64,000 bases of DNA from Diphasiastrum complanatum (lineage: Eukaryota > Streptophyta > Lycopodiopsida > Lycopodiales > Lycopodiaceae): NCBI GenBank assembly GCA_029204225.1, contig CM055099.1, positions 55,009,373-55,073,372 on the forward strand. Reading direction: 5' to 3'. Numbering within the stretch: position 1 is the first letter of the stretch; every line of letters starts with the position of its first letter. Under the pieces are notes generated by a model. That model saw nothing but the letters and a program-made list of their open reading frames with translations, did no database searches and was not told where the DNA came from. Below are positions 35,217 to 47,000 of the stretch, in pieces. The translations under genes and the position numbers were made by a program.

Positions 35217-36782
35217 CCAGCCAGGAATTAGAGGTCATTATAAATTCTTTCCCAGCTTACCTCCTTAGATGCCTTGAACATTGCGATTGATTTGGTCATC
35301 ATTGGCCTTGACATGGAATTAACCAATGTTTCTCTGTAAGTTATCCTTACAAATACAAAATGAATTAGGTGTTAGGGAAATGGTCAAGCATTCAAGATTT
35401 TGGCTGACTCTCAGCTTAAGGTTTTTGGAATATATTTATTTATGTAAAATAGATCGATCATGGTGCAAAAAATAGGAGTTGCTGAGCGATTGCTTACGGT
35501 TGAACTATCTTGCTGAACAGTATTTTGTCTGCAGGCAACCTATCATGGTATAGCCGTATCCATGCAGAGTAATACTAGTATATCCATGCAAAGTAACAGT
35601 AGTGTATTCATCGCCATATGTTTTAAATTGGACATTTCGATTTAAGCTTGTGTATTGTTGTGAAATGTAGGCATGGAAATTGATTGTTTGTGAGTGTCTA
35701 AGAAAATTAGACATCTGTATCCGTGCGGAGGAACATACTGTATTCATGACCATATCTTATAAATTGGACACTTTGATTTAAGCTTGCGTATTGTTGTGAA
35801 ATCTGTCCTGGAAAGCAATTGTTTGAGAGCGGCTAAGATTGTGTCTAGTTAAGGATAGAAAGATTTGGCATGACCAATCTGCAGAAACATATGATTAAAG
35901 GAGCACTTTATAATTTTTGAAAGATGCACATAGCTTCTTTGGGTGGGCCATGTAGGGAGCATCTGATTTGTCCAAAGTTTCTTTGGACTAAGACACACCA
36001 TATCCATGCTTAGTTGCTGTTGATTTATTTGCATTTCTTCTAGCTTCTAAGATGGTAGCATTGATGGGAAGGGGTCATTGAACAGAATATAGTACCTCAA
36101 AAGCAACAAAAGCAACTCAAGATAGACTAGAGCACGATTAAAGACTGGCAGTAAAGCCTGACAAAAACGATGGATTGAGTTGTGACCTGATGGTTGCTGG
36201 ATTGTTTCCTCACCTCGAGGCATTGGAGCCGGATTTCTATCATGTATACATGCATATAAAAACATTTGAAGATTTTTGAGAGACTCGCAATTGACAAACA
36301 GTATCGTAGTTAAAAGGATGTTCTTTTGGACAATTTGAGAAAAAAATGTGCAACTAATAATATCTCTACATATTACGTGCATGTTACTCGGCTGAACTTT
36401 TCTCTATTAAAATTCCAACTTAAAAAATCATAAGATCGAAAGTTAAAACATCATAACAATGATATTGACAAATTGTATGGATTGTTGATTGAGTACATTG
36501 AGCTAAACATTTAGCAGGTCTTCATTTCTTTCAAAGTTTTCTGTTCTCAGATCTTTCGTTTTCACCACGTTGATTCAAATTTAGCTCCTTCGGAGTGTTG
36601 AACTTGTATCATTCCAAATGGAATACTTTCGTGTCAAAGTTAAGTTGCGTAATTATAAGAAATGCTTGAAAAGAGGCCAATTGGTGCAAAGATGAAAATA
36701 TTTTGACTGAAGTAAAATTTTAAATGTTAGTATCAATTCTTCATTGACATTCTAGCCAAATAAATTGGTTGTTGAGCAGGTA
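35217..36782. other. WDR26 3' flank with a direct repeat
   Basis: The 3' UTR must start here, but no strong AATAAA signal was found. Two related copies of about 100 bp (35604-35703 and 35740-35838) share GTATTCAT, TAAATTGGACA and GATTTAAGCTTG segments. No gene is visible up to 36782. Confidence 0.5.
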
Positions 36783-37357
36783 TGTTGGAAGAGTCTCTAG
36801 GGAGGGGTTCGCGGGACTTTATAGTTTGAGGCACCCTAATGCCAAGGTTGGGTGTAAAAGACCACTAACCTAAGGTGTATTGGCTATAAAAGGCAGTAGT
36901 TTCTTTGGAGGTTGAGGGGAGGATATCGTGATGAGATTGGACAGATGGATGCCAAGAGGAGATCTTGGTGAAGAAATTGCTCTTTACGGTCTTGTAAACT
37001 CCTCTTAAGGTTATCTTGTTGGTTGTTTTGGGAGTGATTAAATATTTGTGTTTGGCGCACTTAAGCCTTTTAATACAAAAGGGAACAAGATGAATTTGTA
37101 GTTAGCTTTATGTTGGATAACCAGCCAAGCTGAAAAAGAATGAAAAGGGACTATGTGTGACAAGCAAAAGGTAATGAGACTTACTTGTTTCCAACATTCA
37201 AATTTGCCCATGTGGGAATAATTTGGCGGCATTTAATGTGTATGACTTGTTCTCCATACTCAGTAAGGAAGCTTTTAATGTACTCCTTTATTCATGGACA
37301 CCCCTATGGATGAGACAAGAGCTCCAAGTTCCGTTCGGATTGATATAGACAACAATT
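36783..37357 (+). mobile_element. Possible LTR fragment
   Basis: It starts TGTTGGAAGAGTCTC and has CTATAAAAGG at 36884-36893 about 100 bp downstream, an arrangement like the other LTRs here. There is no second copy in the window and the end is undefined. Confidence 0.3.
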
Positions 37358-37545
37358 GTCATCTGACTTTCTCCTGTTGGACCGCAAAAGATTCTCGTTC
37401 GCGAATCTTTCGTGTTCATGTCTTCTCGTCAGGTGTTCGCGAATCTTTCGTGCTTCGTGTCTCTTGACTTTCGTGTTCGCGAACATTTTCGTCAGGCAAA
37501 GGGCTGAAAGCTAGCAAAGCTTTGTAAATAGAATCCATTTGTCTT
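37358..37545 (-). mobile_element. Internal piece of the 40-kb Copia LTR
   Basis: This 188-bp stretch is about 90% identical to 40917-41093 (shared CGCAAAAGATTCTC and GCAAAGGGCTGAAAGCTAGC segments). It is joined directly to the end of the Copia integrase frame at 37546, where RT should continue. It is not a full LTR: both LTR ends are missing. Confidence 0.75.
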
Positions 37546-39190
37546 TTCTGGATTTTCAATCGCTTCCTTGAAAGTCTGCGGTTCGCCACTGAATCCGCAA
37601 AACTCCTCTGATGTAGAAGCGGAGCTGCCTGGCACATATCTTGCTGGCGCTCTTCGTGGTCTTGTCGACCTTCTGGGAGATCCTCCTGGGACAACAATGC
37701 CTTTGCCTTTGTCTGCTCTGCTAAGTCCGGAACCATCTTGGTTTACAAGAACTTTAGCAGTAGGCTGCCTCTCGAATTTTTCGTCTTCAGATTCGTCACT
37801 CGAATGGAAGATGACTCGAACATCTTCGTTTTTGTATTCGTCCTCTACTCCCTCTATCACTGGCGGCAGGTCATAGTACTGTCTCTCCAGAACTTCATAG
37901 CTGACAGGATCGTCATTGGCCATTGTCCTACTCTCATCAAATCTGACATCTCTCACTGTTTTCACAGTGTTCGTGTCTGGCATGTAGACTCTGTAGTATG
38001 ACGAGTTGTTGTCATAACCTACCAGAAATCTCTGCTCGGCTTTCTCATTAAGCTTCTTTCGAAGCTTATCAGGAATATGTGCATAAGCCGCACAACCAAA
38101 GATTCTGATGTGAGACAGGTTGGGCTTTCTACCCCACCATAACTCGTGTGGTGTCGTGTGAGGGACACCAGACTTACCTGTCCTGTTCTGGATGTATGCG
38201 ACTATAGCTACTGCTTCAGTCCACAGTACCCTCGGAGCCTTCGAGTAGGCCATCATACATCTGGCAGCTTCCATCAGGGTCCTATTTTTTCATTCTGCAA
38301 CACCATTGTGCTGCGGTGTGTAGGCAGCAGTCCTTCTATGAATGATGTCACGATCACTGTAGAAGTCAGTGAAGCGATTCGAAATGTATTCGTCACCTCG
38401 ATCTGTCCTGATCTGCTTTACTTTGCTGCCTGTACATCTCTCAGCCCAATTCACATATTCTGTGAATTTATCAAGTGCTTTAGATTTATTCTGAATAAAG
38501 TACACTCTGGCAAATTTACTATAATCATCAATGAAGGTTATATAATATTTTGAACCTCCTACTGAGATCACATTGAAAGGCCCACAAATGTCAGAATGCA
38601 CCAACTCCAGAATCTTGGTCGTTCTGTAGGAGTCTTTGATGAATGGAGTGCGTGACATCTTTCCCTTCAAACATGCATCACATGAGGTCGAACTAGTTGC
38701 ATTCGAGATGCTGACCCCTGTTATCCCTCCATGATGGCTTGCTTGGTAAAGTGCCATTGAGTTCATGTGGCAGAGTCTTCTGTGCCACAGAGTGTCTGGC
38801 GAGTCATCATGAGTCTGATGCACTTGATCTACAGGTAGGCGTACCTTCAGATGATATAGATTTCTTTTCCTTCTACCTTGAGCGATCAGAGTACTGATAC
38901 TGGCATTAACCACGTTGCATGCTTCGTCAGAAAACGTCACACACATTCCTGCATCTGCTATTCTTGCTACAGAAAATAAATCTTGCTGCAGAGTAGGCAC
39001 GAACAGAACGTCTTCGAGTCGTCTGTCTTTGTTGTTGGTGTTGAGCCATAGTGAACCAATACCGTTCACTTGATGTTTAGATCCATCTCCAAGAACTATG
39101 AATCTTGAAGGATCAGCACTTCTAAAATCAGACATTATTCATCTTGATGTCACGAAGTGCGAGGTGGCTCCTGAATCTAGGATAAGGCTG
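37546..39190 (-). mobile_element. Copia protease-integrase, RT/RNase H missing
   Basis: Protease has the active-site DSGATSHF (39177-39154). GAG-pre-integrase follows with LWHRRLCHMNSMAL and SCDACLKGKMSR. The integrase catalytic triad is visible: Asp in LVHSDICGPF, Asp in RTDRGDEY, and Glu in HNGVAE. The integrase tail (LRKKLNEKAEQRFLVGYD) and a linker run to EPQTFKEAIENPEK, the first residues before RT. A TGA at 38290-38292 directly after the catalytic Glu codon is the only stop in the long integrase frame; the usual residue there is Arg, so CGA to TGA is likely. RT and RNase H are gone. The enzyme would have integrated Copia cDNA. Confidence 0.85.
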
Positions 39191-39990
39191 CATGACCCTT
39201 CTTGTGGCAGTGGATACACTCAATCTTTGGATTGAGCTAACATGTATCGACTGTGTGCCCGTCTCTTCTGCATCTCACGCAAGTCTTCTTTTCTCCACCT
39301 TGCTGTTTCGAGCTCCCTTTGCTCTTCCAGTTGCCTTTGTTGGTCCCCTCTGTTTGCTGATCATGATCCTGCCTTTGATTCGACTCTCTCTTAGGCTTAA
39401 ATTGTTTCTTGGATTTTTCTTTGTTGCCGTAGAGGGCTTGGTCAGAACCATCCTTGTGATCAAGGTGTTTTCTAGCCTCGACTTCCTCTCGAATCTCGAT
39501 AATTGCCTTTTCAAGGTTCATTGTAGGAACTTTCGCGAGCAGGGTCCTCGTTGTCTAGAACGATCTGGGTAAGGCTCTCAACAGGTAGGTGAGCCACTTC
39601 TCAATTAACACTGCGTTCTCTGCTCCAGAGTTATGTAGTGATAGGAATAGATCCTTCACCTTTCTTACGAAAGGAGTGAGGTCCTTCCCATCCCACTGTC
39701 GATTCGTCAACTGATCTTCCAGCATCATGATTTGACTTTTTTATTTTGTTTGAAATCTCGTGAGCAATGCATCCCACATCTTCTTAGCTTTGGAGAGTGT
39801 TGCCAGGTCAAGTGTGAGACTATCCTCGATGGATGAAGACAACAAGACTATGTCATTTTTCTCCCTCCACTAGCGTAGCTCCTTGCCTAATGTCTTAGCC
39901 ATTTCCTCTGTGCCATCCACCCAGGGGAATAAACTTTCACTCTTGAGTATCAATGATGTCTTAACTTTCCAGGAGCTAGAAAGTTAGATC
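39190..39990 (-). mobile_element. Copia gag with two zinc knuckles
   Basis: A UBN2-type gag: the KSESLFPWVDGTEEMAK start, AKKMWDALLTRFQTK, then a basic Gln/Lys-rich stretch and the knuckle CVRCRRDGHTVDTC (39285-39240). It is followed after a stop by CIHCHKKGHA (39222-39190), which runs into protease. Most Copia gags have one knuckle. Four in-frame stops (TAG or TAA) occur, all at codons one C-to-T change from CAG or CAA. Confidence 0.75.
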
Positions 39991-40147
39991 CTGAAGAATA
40001 AAAAATTGTGCAGATCTTGCTCTGCATGCTGCTGATTGAAGCCATTGCTTCTGAAGTCTGTTCTCTTGTTGATGGGTGTTCATCTGAATGCTTGGCCTCC
40101 TGGATCTGATAACTTCTTGATTATGTAAGATTATGACAAGATAGGCC

Positions 40148-40160
40148 GGCTCTGATACCA
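40148..40160 (-). promoter_or_regulatory. Copia primer-binding site
   Basis: On the minus strand TGGTATCAGAGCC is complementary to the 3' end of plant initiator tRNA-Met, the usual primer for Copia reverse transcription. It adjoins the LTR end at 40162. Confidence 0.85.
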
Positions 40161-40161
40161 C

Positions 40162-41105
40162 TGATGTCAACGAATGAATCGCGAAAGCAAAACAATCACG
40201 AATAGTTCGGATGGAGTTCAGATGTGATCACTGGACATTGCCAGCTGAATCACTCCTACAGTCCTCTAGAATGTAGTCAGACACTGTTGATCTACGTTCA
40301 TGAATTAATATAGCATTCAACAAAATTTCAACATGTGCGGAATTAAATGAATGAGAAAATCAGACACACGAATAACAGCAGACACATTTTCATTCAAGAT
40401 CATACATTATAAAAATGACATATGCACAACGGCTACAAGAGCATCTATTAGTTTTTCCTGATTCTTCAAGCACTGCATGCAGATCCACGTAGTGCGTTGG
40501 CGTGAGAATACAGTTCTCTCACGAGTAGTGTCTCGCTTACTAGCGGACTTGTGGATCTTGCTTACAGAGCTCGTCTCGCACGCAGGCGGACTTCTTCTCT
40601 GTATTTTTCGTCTTGATTGCTTACTAGCATCAGACTAGTTTTCTATATATGTATATCTATCAAGTATCATTCAGTAAGTATATAGTCACTCTGTGTAACT
40701 TTTAAATTAGAGTAATTAAGCATCTACAACTAATCAAAAAATTACAAGAGTGGCAGATTAGCCACGACCTAGAGTGTATCTGCTGATGTCATGCCATCAG
40801 ATCAGATATCTGTACTTCTGGGTACTTGCATGATCTTGCTGGTACTCTTTGGAGTGTGAGGGCAGAAAAAAGTTTCGTGACATTTTTCGTGTCGCGTCGT
40901 TTGGTTCATTGTCGTCGTCTGACTTTCTCCTACTGGACCGCAAAAGATTCTCATTCGCGAATCTTTGTGTTCGTATCTTCTCGTCAGGTGTTCACGAATC
41001 TTTTGTGCTTCGTGTCTCTTGACTTTCGTGTTTGCGAATATTTTCGTCAGGCAAAGGGCTGAAAGCTAGCAAAGCTTTGTAAATAGAAACGTTTTGTTTC
41101 TTCAT
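40162..41105 (-). mobile_element. Copia 5' LTR
   Basis: It ends (minus strand) in TGACATCA beside the primer-binding site. The start is taken as TGAAGAAACAAAACG at 41105 by comparison with TGTTGAAGAAACAAAATG at 21293. The LTR may instead extend to 41612 without a break, because the adjoining 500 bp is also LTR-like. A partial copy is at 37358-37545. Confidence 0.65.
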
Positions 41106-41112
41106 TTGCACT

Positions 41113-41612
41113 TTGATTAATATCAAACAGTGAGTACAATGCTTGAAATGATAATTTCAGCTTGCAGTCGTTGAGCGTGATAACGCTCGCTACAGAAAAG
41201 TCGAATAATCAGAAGAAGTTTTCTGATGAAGATTCTAGGATTGATCTCAACAAAATATCTACAACAACCGTTTTGTTGCAGATATTACAATCGCCTCATT
41301 ACAGTTAATGCATGTACAAAGTGGGCGGATTGTCAAGGCGAAGTCGTTGGGTCAGCGGCTGTATCGGATTTTAGACAGACAGTATCGAAATTTACAGTAT
41401 AGAAAAAATATACAAAGGACTCAAAAAATATACATTGACCGAAAAATTACAGATTTTCTGAGTTGATTTGCTATCGATAAATTCTAGAAAATTCGATCCT
41501 GAATTTTTCGATATTTTGCTCAAAAATTTGAGCCTTCTTTTTCTAGGTTTTGTACAGCTTTCAGGATGCTCATTAATGAATGCATTTGAGGCTGAGCATC
41601 AAATTCCAACAT
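41113..41612 (-). mobile_element. Copia LTR sequence related to 5536
   Basis: The minus strand begins TGTTGGAATTTGATGCTCAGCC at 41612 and follows the LTR at 5536 in order: ATGAGCATCCTGAAA, a poly-A/aromatic region, GAAAAATTCAGGATCGAATTTT, and GTAAATTTCGATACTGT. It is either the 5' half of a longer LTR with 40162-41105 or a separate solo LTR fragment. Confidence 0.65.
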
Positions 41613-42739
41613 TAAGCACCCACTAACTCGTTTGCCTGAATGAATGTCATGGCAAGTTGCAACACCCACTGTACCTATTTTTCCTTCAGATAATTCCATC
41701 CCATCCCATCTAAAGCTGGTGGTATGATGGGGGATAATGTTTGAAGTTGTTGGGTCCTTCCCTCATCAAGGATGGTGCATAGATTTTGCATTGTGCACAG
41801 ATGATGGTGGAGGAGCTATTTTATGCATACATGATGGTGGAGATAGGATCTCTCTACAACCCTTGGATGGGGCCTGGGAGAGGGACCCAACTACAACTAT
41901 GAAAATTTGATAACTACAAACATGTCAATTGTTATAATTCATTTTCTACTTGTTTTTTTTTTTTTTTCTTGTTTTAAACTTTTAGGTTTTGTGATTTTGT
42001 TAAATGTAGGTGTAAGAAGCTTTCTCTAATGTTGTGAATAGGCTATCAAGTTTTATAGCACCTTAAGAATTACCATTCAATGTTTCAAAAAAGGATCATA
42101 CCAATACCTCATTGGATCTTAGTTTTCATAATGAGTTTTGCGTGATTTTTCATGAACTATCATGTTAGATACAAGATTTCTATATTATTGCTAAAAGTAG
42201 ATGTGCACCAAATTTAGCCCAAGGTCTATTGATTCATTTATGACATTTTTGGATCTTATTTTTCACATTATGCACGAATACAAAATTTCAACAAAACCAT
42301 CAAATAATAGAACACATCTAACCATAAGCTAGCATAAACTTAAAAACATGTTGGCCATGGCAATAAAAAAGATGTATACATTTAATTTCCATTTCTTTAT
42401 CTATGTGAACCTTGTCATCATCATCGTTTCAAATACAATCTTAATCCCTGGCTAGATTATATATCCTAGATATGAGCTAGCTAAAATTCTGCAAAGTCTA
42501 TGAATATAATCGAGTTGGATTAGTTCATTGTTGCAAACAAAAAAGAGAGAATTAAAGGTCATGTCTAGACCTTGCCAAGTCGACTAAACAAATTGTTACA
42601 ACTACTTTAATAGAGCAATCTTACCTTTGTTGGGGGAGTGCAAGGTTTTTTATTTTTAGTATTTTTTGTGATATTTTAGATTTTTTATATTTTAAATTAT
42701 GATATTACACTTTAAAAAGTGTATTTATAACAATTCGTA
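41613..42739. other. No recognisable gene
   Basis: AT-rich intergenic sequence with a T17 run near 41950. No coding or repeat structure is recognised. Confidence 0.5.
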
Positions 42740-42908
42740 CACGTTGATACCCGGGTTGATAACCGGCGGGTATCACCAGCCCGGTCTATACCAGTCTACA
42801 ACTCTTATACCTCCTTATGTTGATACCCTACTGGTATTACATTTCATAAAAAACTGCAATACCCTAACCCAGGTGGTATAAAAAATTTTGATACCCGCCC
42901 AACACTGG
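42740..42908. repeat. GATACCC/GGGTATC inverted-word element
   Basis: CACGTTGATACCCGGG at the left and GATACCCGCCCAACACTGG at the right frame an array of GATACCC, GGGTATC, GGTAT and ATACC words in both orientations. The right end read in reverse (CCAGTGTTGGGC) resembles hAT termini. No target duplication was found. Confidence 0.4.
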
Positions 42909-42920
42909 TATAGAGCCCGT

Positions 42921-43825
42921 CAAGAAGTGTTTGACCTAACCTAATATGCGTCATTTATCCCTTTATTTTTTATGAGTGAAGCTTGCCCACCCACAGGTTC
43001 GATTCTCTCCGCCGGGTCGATATAAACTAAAACGGTCTACTTTTTCCCTTTTCCCTTTCCTTCCTTTACATCCTGTTGCTCTCTTTGTTCTCCTAAATTT
43101 TGCGATCCATTTCTTTTCTACCACTGCGATTACGTTGCTGTTCCTGCGCAAGCGCCTTGATATGTAATACCCTTCTTCTGCAACCTTCCTGCCATCTGAA
43201 TTTCTAGGATTACGTTGGAAAATGTCTCTGCTGCTTTGTGCTAATCAACCCTAACGTTTGTTCTTAAATTGCCCTCTTGGAATGTCTCATTTGATATCCC
43301 TCTTTTTGAAGCCTTTCTGTACTATTATTGATGCTTTTGTTCGAGGCAGTACGTCTGGGACAGCCTATGTTTGAAGTCTGTCTGTGCTGCTATTGATTGA
43401 TGCTTTTATTTTAGATCGTTTTATAGAATGCTTTGTGAAGTAGTGCAAGTTTCAGCTCAAGATCTGTGGTCTCAATACGCTTTGTAGTCTGACAAGCTTG
43501 TGTGCTTTTTTATTCTAGAAGGGTCGAAACAGGTTGAGAGCTTGAATCCATCTACAATTTTGGTTTGTCTGTGTGAACGCTTACGTATTCCTAGTTATTT
43601 GTACCAATGAAATCTCTCTTTTGGTAACTGAATTTCGTGTTAGGGTTAGCGGTAGGCTTCTGTTCATTCTTGTAGCACATGTTCAGGATATGATTTTCCT
43701 TCGTACAGTCTTAAACTATTGCAGAGAGAAAGAGTACCAATGAAATCTCTCTTATGGTAACTTAATCTCGTGTTAGGGTTAGCGGTAGGCTATGATTTTT
43801 CTTCGTACAGTCTTAAATTTTGCAC

Positions 43826-43891
<66 letters not shown>

Positions 43892-43940
43892 ATTGATATG
43901 TTATTTGTTGGAATCACAGAGGGGCTAATTTGAAGCAAAT
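42921..43940 (+). promoter_or_regulatory. BUD31 upstream region and 5' leader
   Basis: A pyrimidine-rich stretch at 43030-43150 is a likely transcription start region. Downstream, a unit of roughly 130 bp starting GTACCAATGAAATCTCTCTT (43602) recurs in shortened form from 43734 (GTGTTAGGGTTAGCGGTAGG in both). A (GA)n tract (43825-43887) ends 53 bases before the ATG. A leader intron cannot be excluded. Confidence 0.45.
43825..43887. repeat. (GA)n tract before the BUD31 start
   Basis: About 31 GA units with two GGG interruptions, on the coding strand directly upstream of the BUD31 ATG. Confidence 0.95.
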
Positions 43941-44034
43941 ATGCCCAAGGTACGCACTAGTAGGACTCGATATCCTCAAGGATGGGAATTGATTGAGCCT
44001 ACCCTCCGAGATTTTGATGCAAAGATGCGTGAAG
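43941..44034 (+). CDS. BUD31: BUD31 coding exon 1
   Basis: It encodes residues 1-31 plus one base; the donor is GAAG|GTGAAA. The ATG is fixed by the conserved start MPKVRTSR. Confidence 0.93.
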
Positions 44035-47000
44035 GTGAAAACAATCTCCTATTAGGTTTAAGCCACATTAGTAGACGAATGACTATTGCAAGCTTGCGGC
44101 ATGTTTTTGGTTACTATAGCTTATTAGCTTTTTGCACCACTTCATCCATGCAAAAGCATTAAGTAATTTCAATCATGCATGTTCATCTCTTGAGCTTCAA
44201 ATTTGTTGTTTGTAAGTTTAGAAGTCCACGCAAGAGGGTGGGCATAATTAAGATCGAGCCCAAGCATCTTCCTATGGTGCTTGTGCGTAGCAAACCTACT
44301 ATTGGCAAGGCAATTGGGATGCTGCTAACCTACTAGTAAACTCACAAGGCCCATCAATTATTACATTTACTTTATGACAATAAAACACGTGACTTGAGTA
44401 CAATGCAATGACCAAATGAATATAAGTGGTCACATAGAAATCAGCCATGGTAGTACATCCAAAACAAAAATAGCTAGTTTGTTTTCAGCCAGGGGCCCTG
44501 GTGAAGAGATCCAAAAGGTATCAAAAGTGGGTTAAAACAAAAGATAATGATGTATAAACATTAGTGTGAAAGTGAACAAAGCATTACAAATATGTTACTT
44601 TATATCATTACACTTTGGCTATTTTTAGTAGCTATGCTTTTGAGCATTATATGTGTAGTGTATTGTGGAAACTTGAAATTGTCTGCCTTGTATGCAGCTG
44701 AAAATGAATCGCACGAGGGAAAGAGGAAATGCGAAGCTTTGTGGCCTATTTTCAAAGTGTCACATCAAAAGAGCAGATACATATTTGACTTATATTATCG
44801 CCGTCGAGAACCCATCTCAAAAGAACTTTTTGAATTTTGTTTGGAGCAAGGTTATGGAGATCGAAGTTTAATCTCAAAGTGGAGGAAGGTAGTTACAAAT
44901 CTCTCAATGATTGGTATTTGTTATTCACTGATCATTTGATTTTTGAGTAACTGTTTGTTCTAAATCGTTATTTGGGATTAGCATCCATATCTTATTTGAG
45001 GTGGAACGATATGCATATTTCCTTAGCAATCACATATTAGCAAAGGAATTTTTTCTTTTCAAGTCCTTATCCAAATTAAAGTGTAATTTACAAATAAGCC
45101 TTAAATTAAATCATGATTTGAATTAAGGATATTGTATAAAATACACAGTAAATATAATCTTGAAATACTATTTTTACCCAATCATGAGTGCAATTCATAT
45201 ATTTTGCTCAACGTGTTGGCCATTGTAACAAAACGTGTTTTTGATAATAATTACCAATTGATAAATGAAGGATCACTAGGGCCCAACCTAGATTTTTGGA
45301 GTAATGCTTGATTCCATGGGTTGGGTAGCTAAATCTTATTAACTTGCTAATTAGATGTTGCACAACAACTCGTAATTAGTTTTTTTCTTGCTGGCCAGTT
45401 GGCTTTTCTATTTCAAACATTATGGATGGTCCATAGACTCGTGGACCACATGGGCCCATCAGGCTATGCGAAATGCTCTCTCTCTCTCTCTCTCTGGAGC
45501 TGTAGGGTTGTCCTCTTTCTCTCCTACTGGCCAAGAAAGGGAAGGGGAGCCCACGCTCCCCGCACCCCTGCCTCCTCCTTGCTGGCCTCCACACCACCCC
45601 CCCCTCGCTGGATCTCCCACCCACACTCGCTGCTGAAGCTGCACCAAAGTTCAATGCTGCTGCTGCTGCTGCGCAGCTCTTCACACCCACCCTCGTTGCT
45701 GCTGCCTGACAATACGATGCTACTGCCACTGCTGATGCCAGCCATGTTGTACCTGCTCCTCTTGTCCCCTTCCTCTGTTCCTGTCCTTGTCCCTGTCCTT
45801 TCTGCTGTCCCTGTGCTCTCTGTCTGTCCCACCCCCAGTCCCTCTTCTACAATTAGTACATCCACTTCCAGCTCCAGTTCCAATTCATCTGCTGTACCTT
45901 CTAACACTCTGTTAGCTACCCCCAACCCATCTGAACCCTACAGCAGCTCTAAAATCAGTGATCAGTATATGGTTAAATGGCAAGTTATGGAAGAATTTGG
46001 GAAGGAGTTCAGGGCATTGCAAAGCGAAGTGGGGCTTCTTACCGAATCATTGCAAAAGCTTGCAACAAGAAAAGCCTCTTGGAGACAAGAGTCAAATTTC
46101 TTGAAAACAAAATCAGCTGTATACAAGAGAAAAAGGGCTCCCCATCTCACACTGTGACGAAGATTCAAAAATTGGAATTCAAGATTACTCAGCACCATGA
46201 AGAAACCCTCTCCTGGGCAACAGTGTCGAAAAGAGGTAGTAAACCAAGTGCTCCCATTTCATCCGTCATCTCAGCTACTCTCTCCGAAGAAAAATCTCGA
46301 GCACATAAATCTCTAAACATTAGAGTCCGTGGCATTACGGACAGTCAAAACTCACTTGAAGAGGCGAAGCATTTCCTTGAGACCACACTAGCCCATAACA
46401 CCGAAGGTCTGGATTCAGCTTGGAGAACCACGAGGGACAATGTCACCTTGTTAATTCGATTCAATTCACTGGAGACTCGCAGGGCAGCCTTACGATGCCA
46501 GGCCAAACTACATAGTACTCATATCTACATGGATGACGACCTTACCTATATCCAAGTGGAGGAAAGGTGTAAAGCCTTCCTGGAAGCTAAAGCATTGGGG
46601 AGACGAGCAATTTACAGAGATGGCTAGGTTCGATATCCAGCAGCTCCCAAAAATAGGGAGTTGGGCCCCCGGGTATGGGAGCATCCTGGGGCCCAACCCA
46701 CACCGCATACGGATTGGGGTGTGGAACTGTAATGGTTTTCGGCAGCTGGAGATTTGACTGGTTTCATTGCTGAGAGAGATTTGCTGTTATGGAGACTCAC
46801 GAGAGCCAGGAGAGAGGTCTTCATACATTTCCGGGATATAGATGGGATTTAGCATATAGACCAGAGACTAGATCCATGACTGGGAGAGGCTCAGGTGGAG
46901 TTGGTTGCTTATACAGGGAGTCCCTTCGTCCTATCATTGAGTGTATCAGACATGACGAGCATGCACGTTATATTGAGCTCCATATTGATAGGCACGACAT

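Noticed and set aside
37416-37736. Alternative minus frame giving a basic, Arg-rich protein
   Set aside because: It is out of frame with the Copia integrase tail, which is the supported reading.
45376-45925. Ala-rich and Glu-rich minus-strand ORFs
   Set aside because: They are antisense to the Ser/Pro-rich and CTG-rich LINE ORF1 and show no domain.
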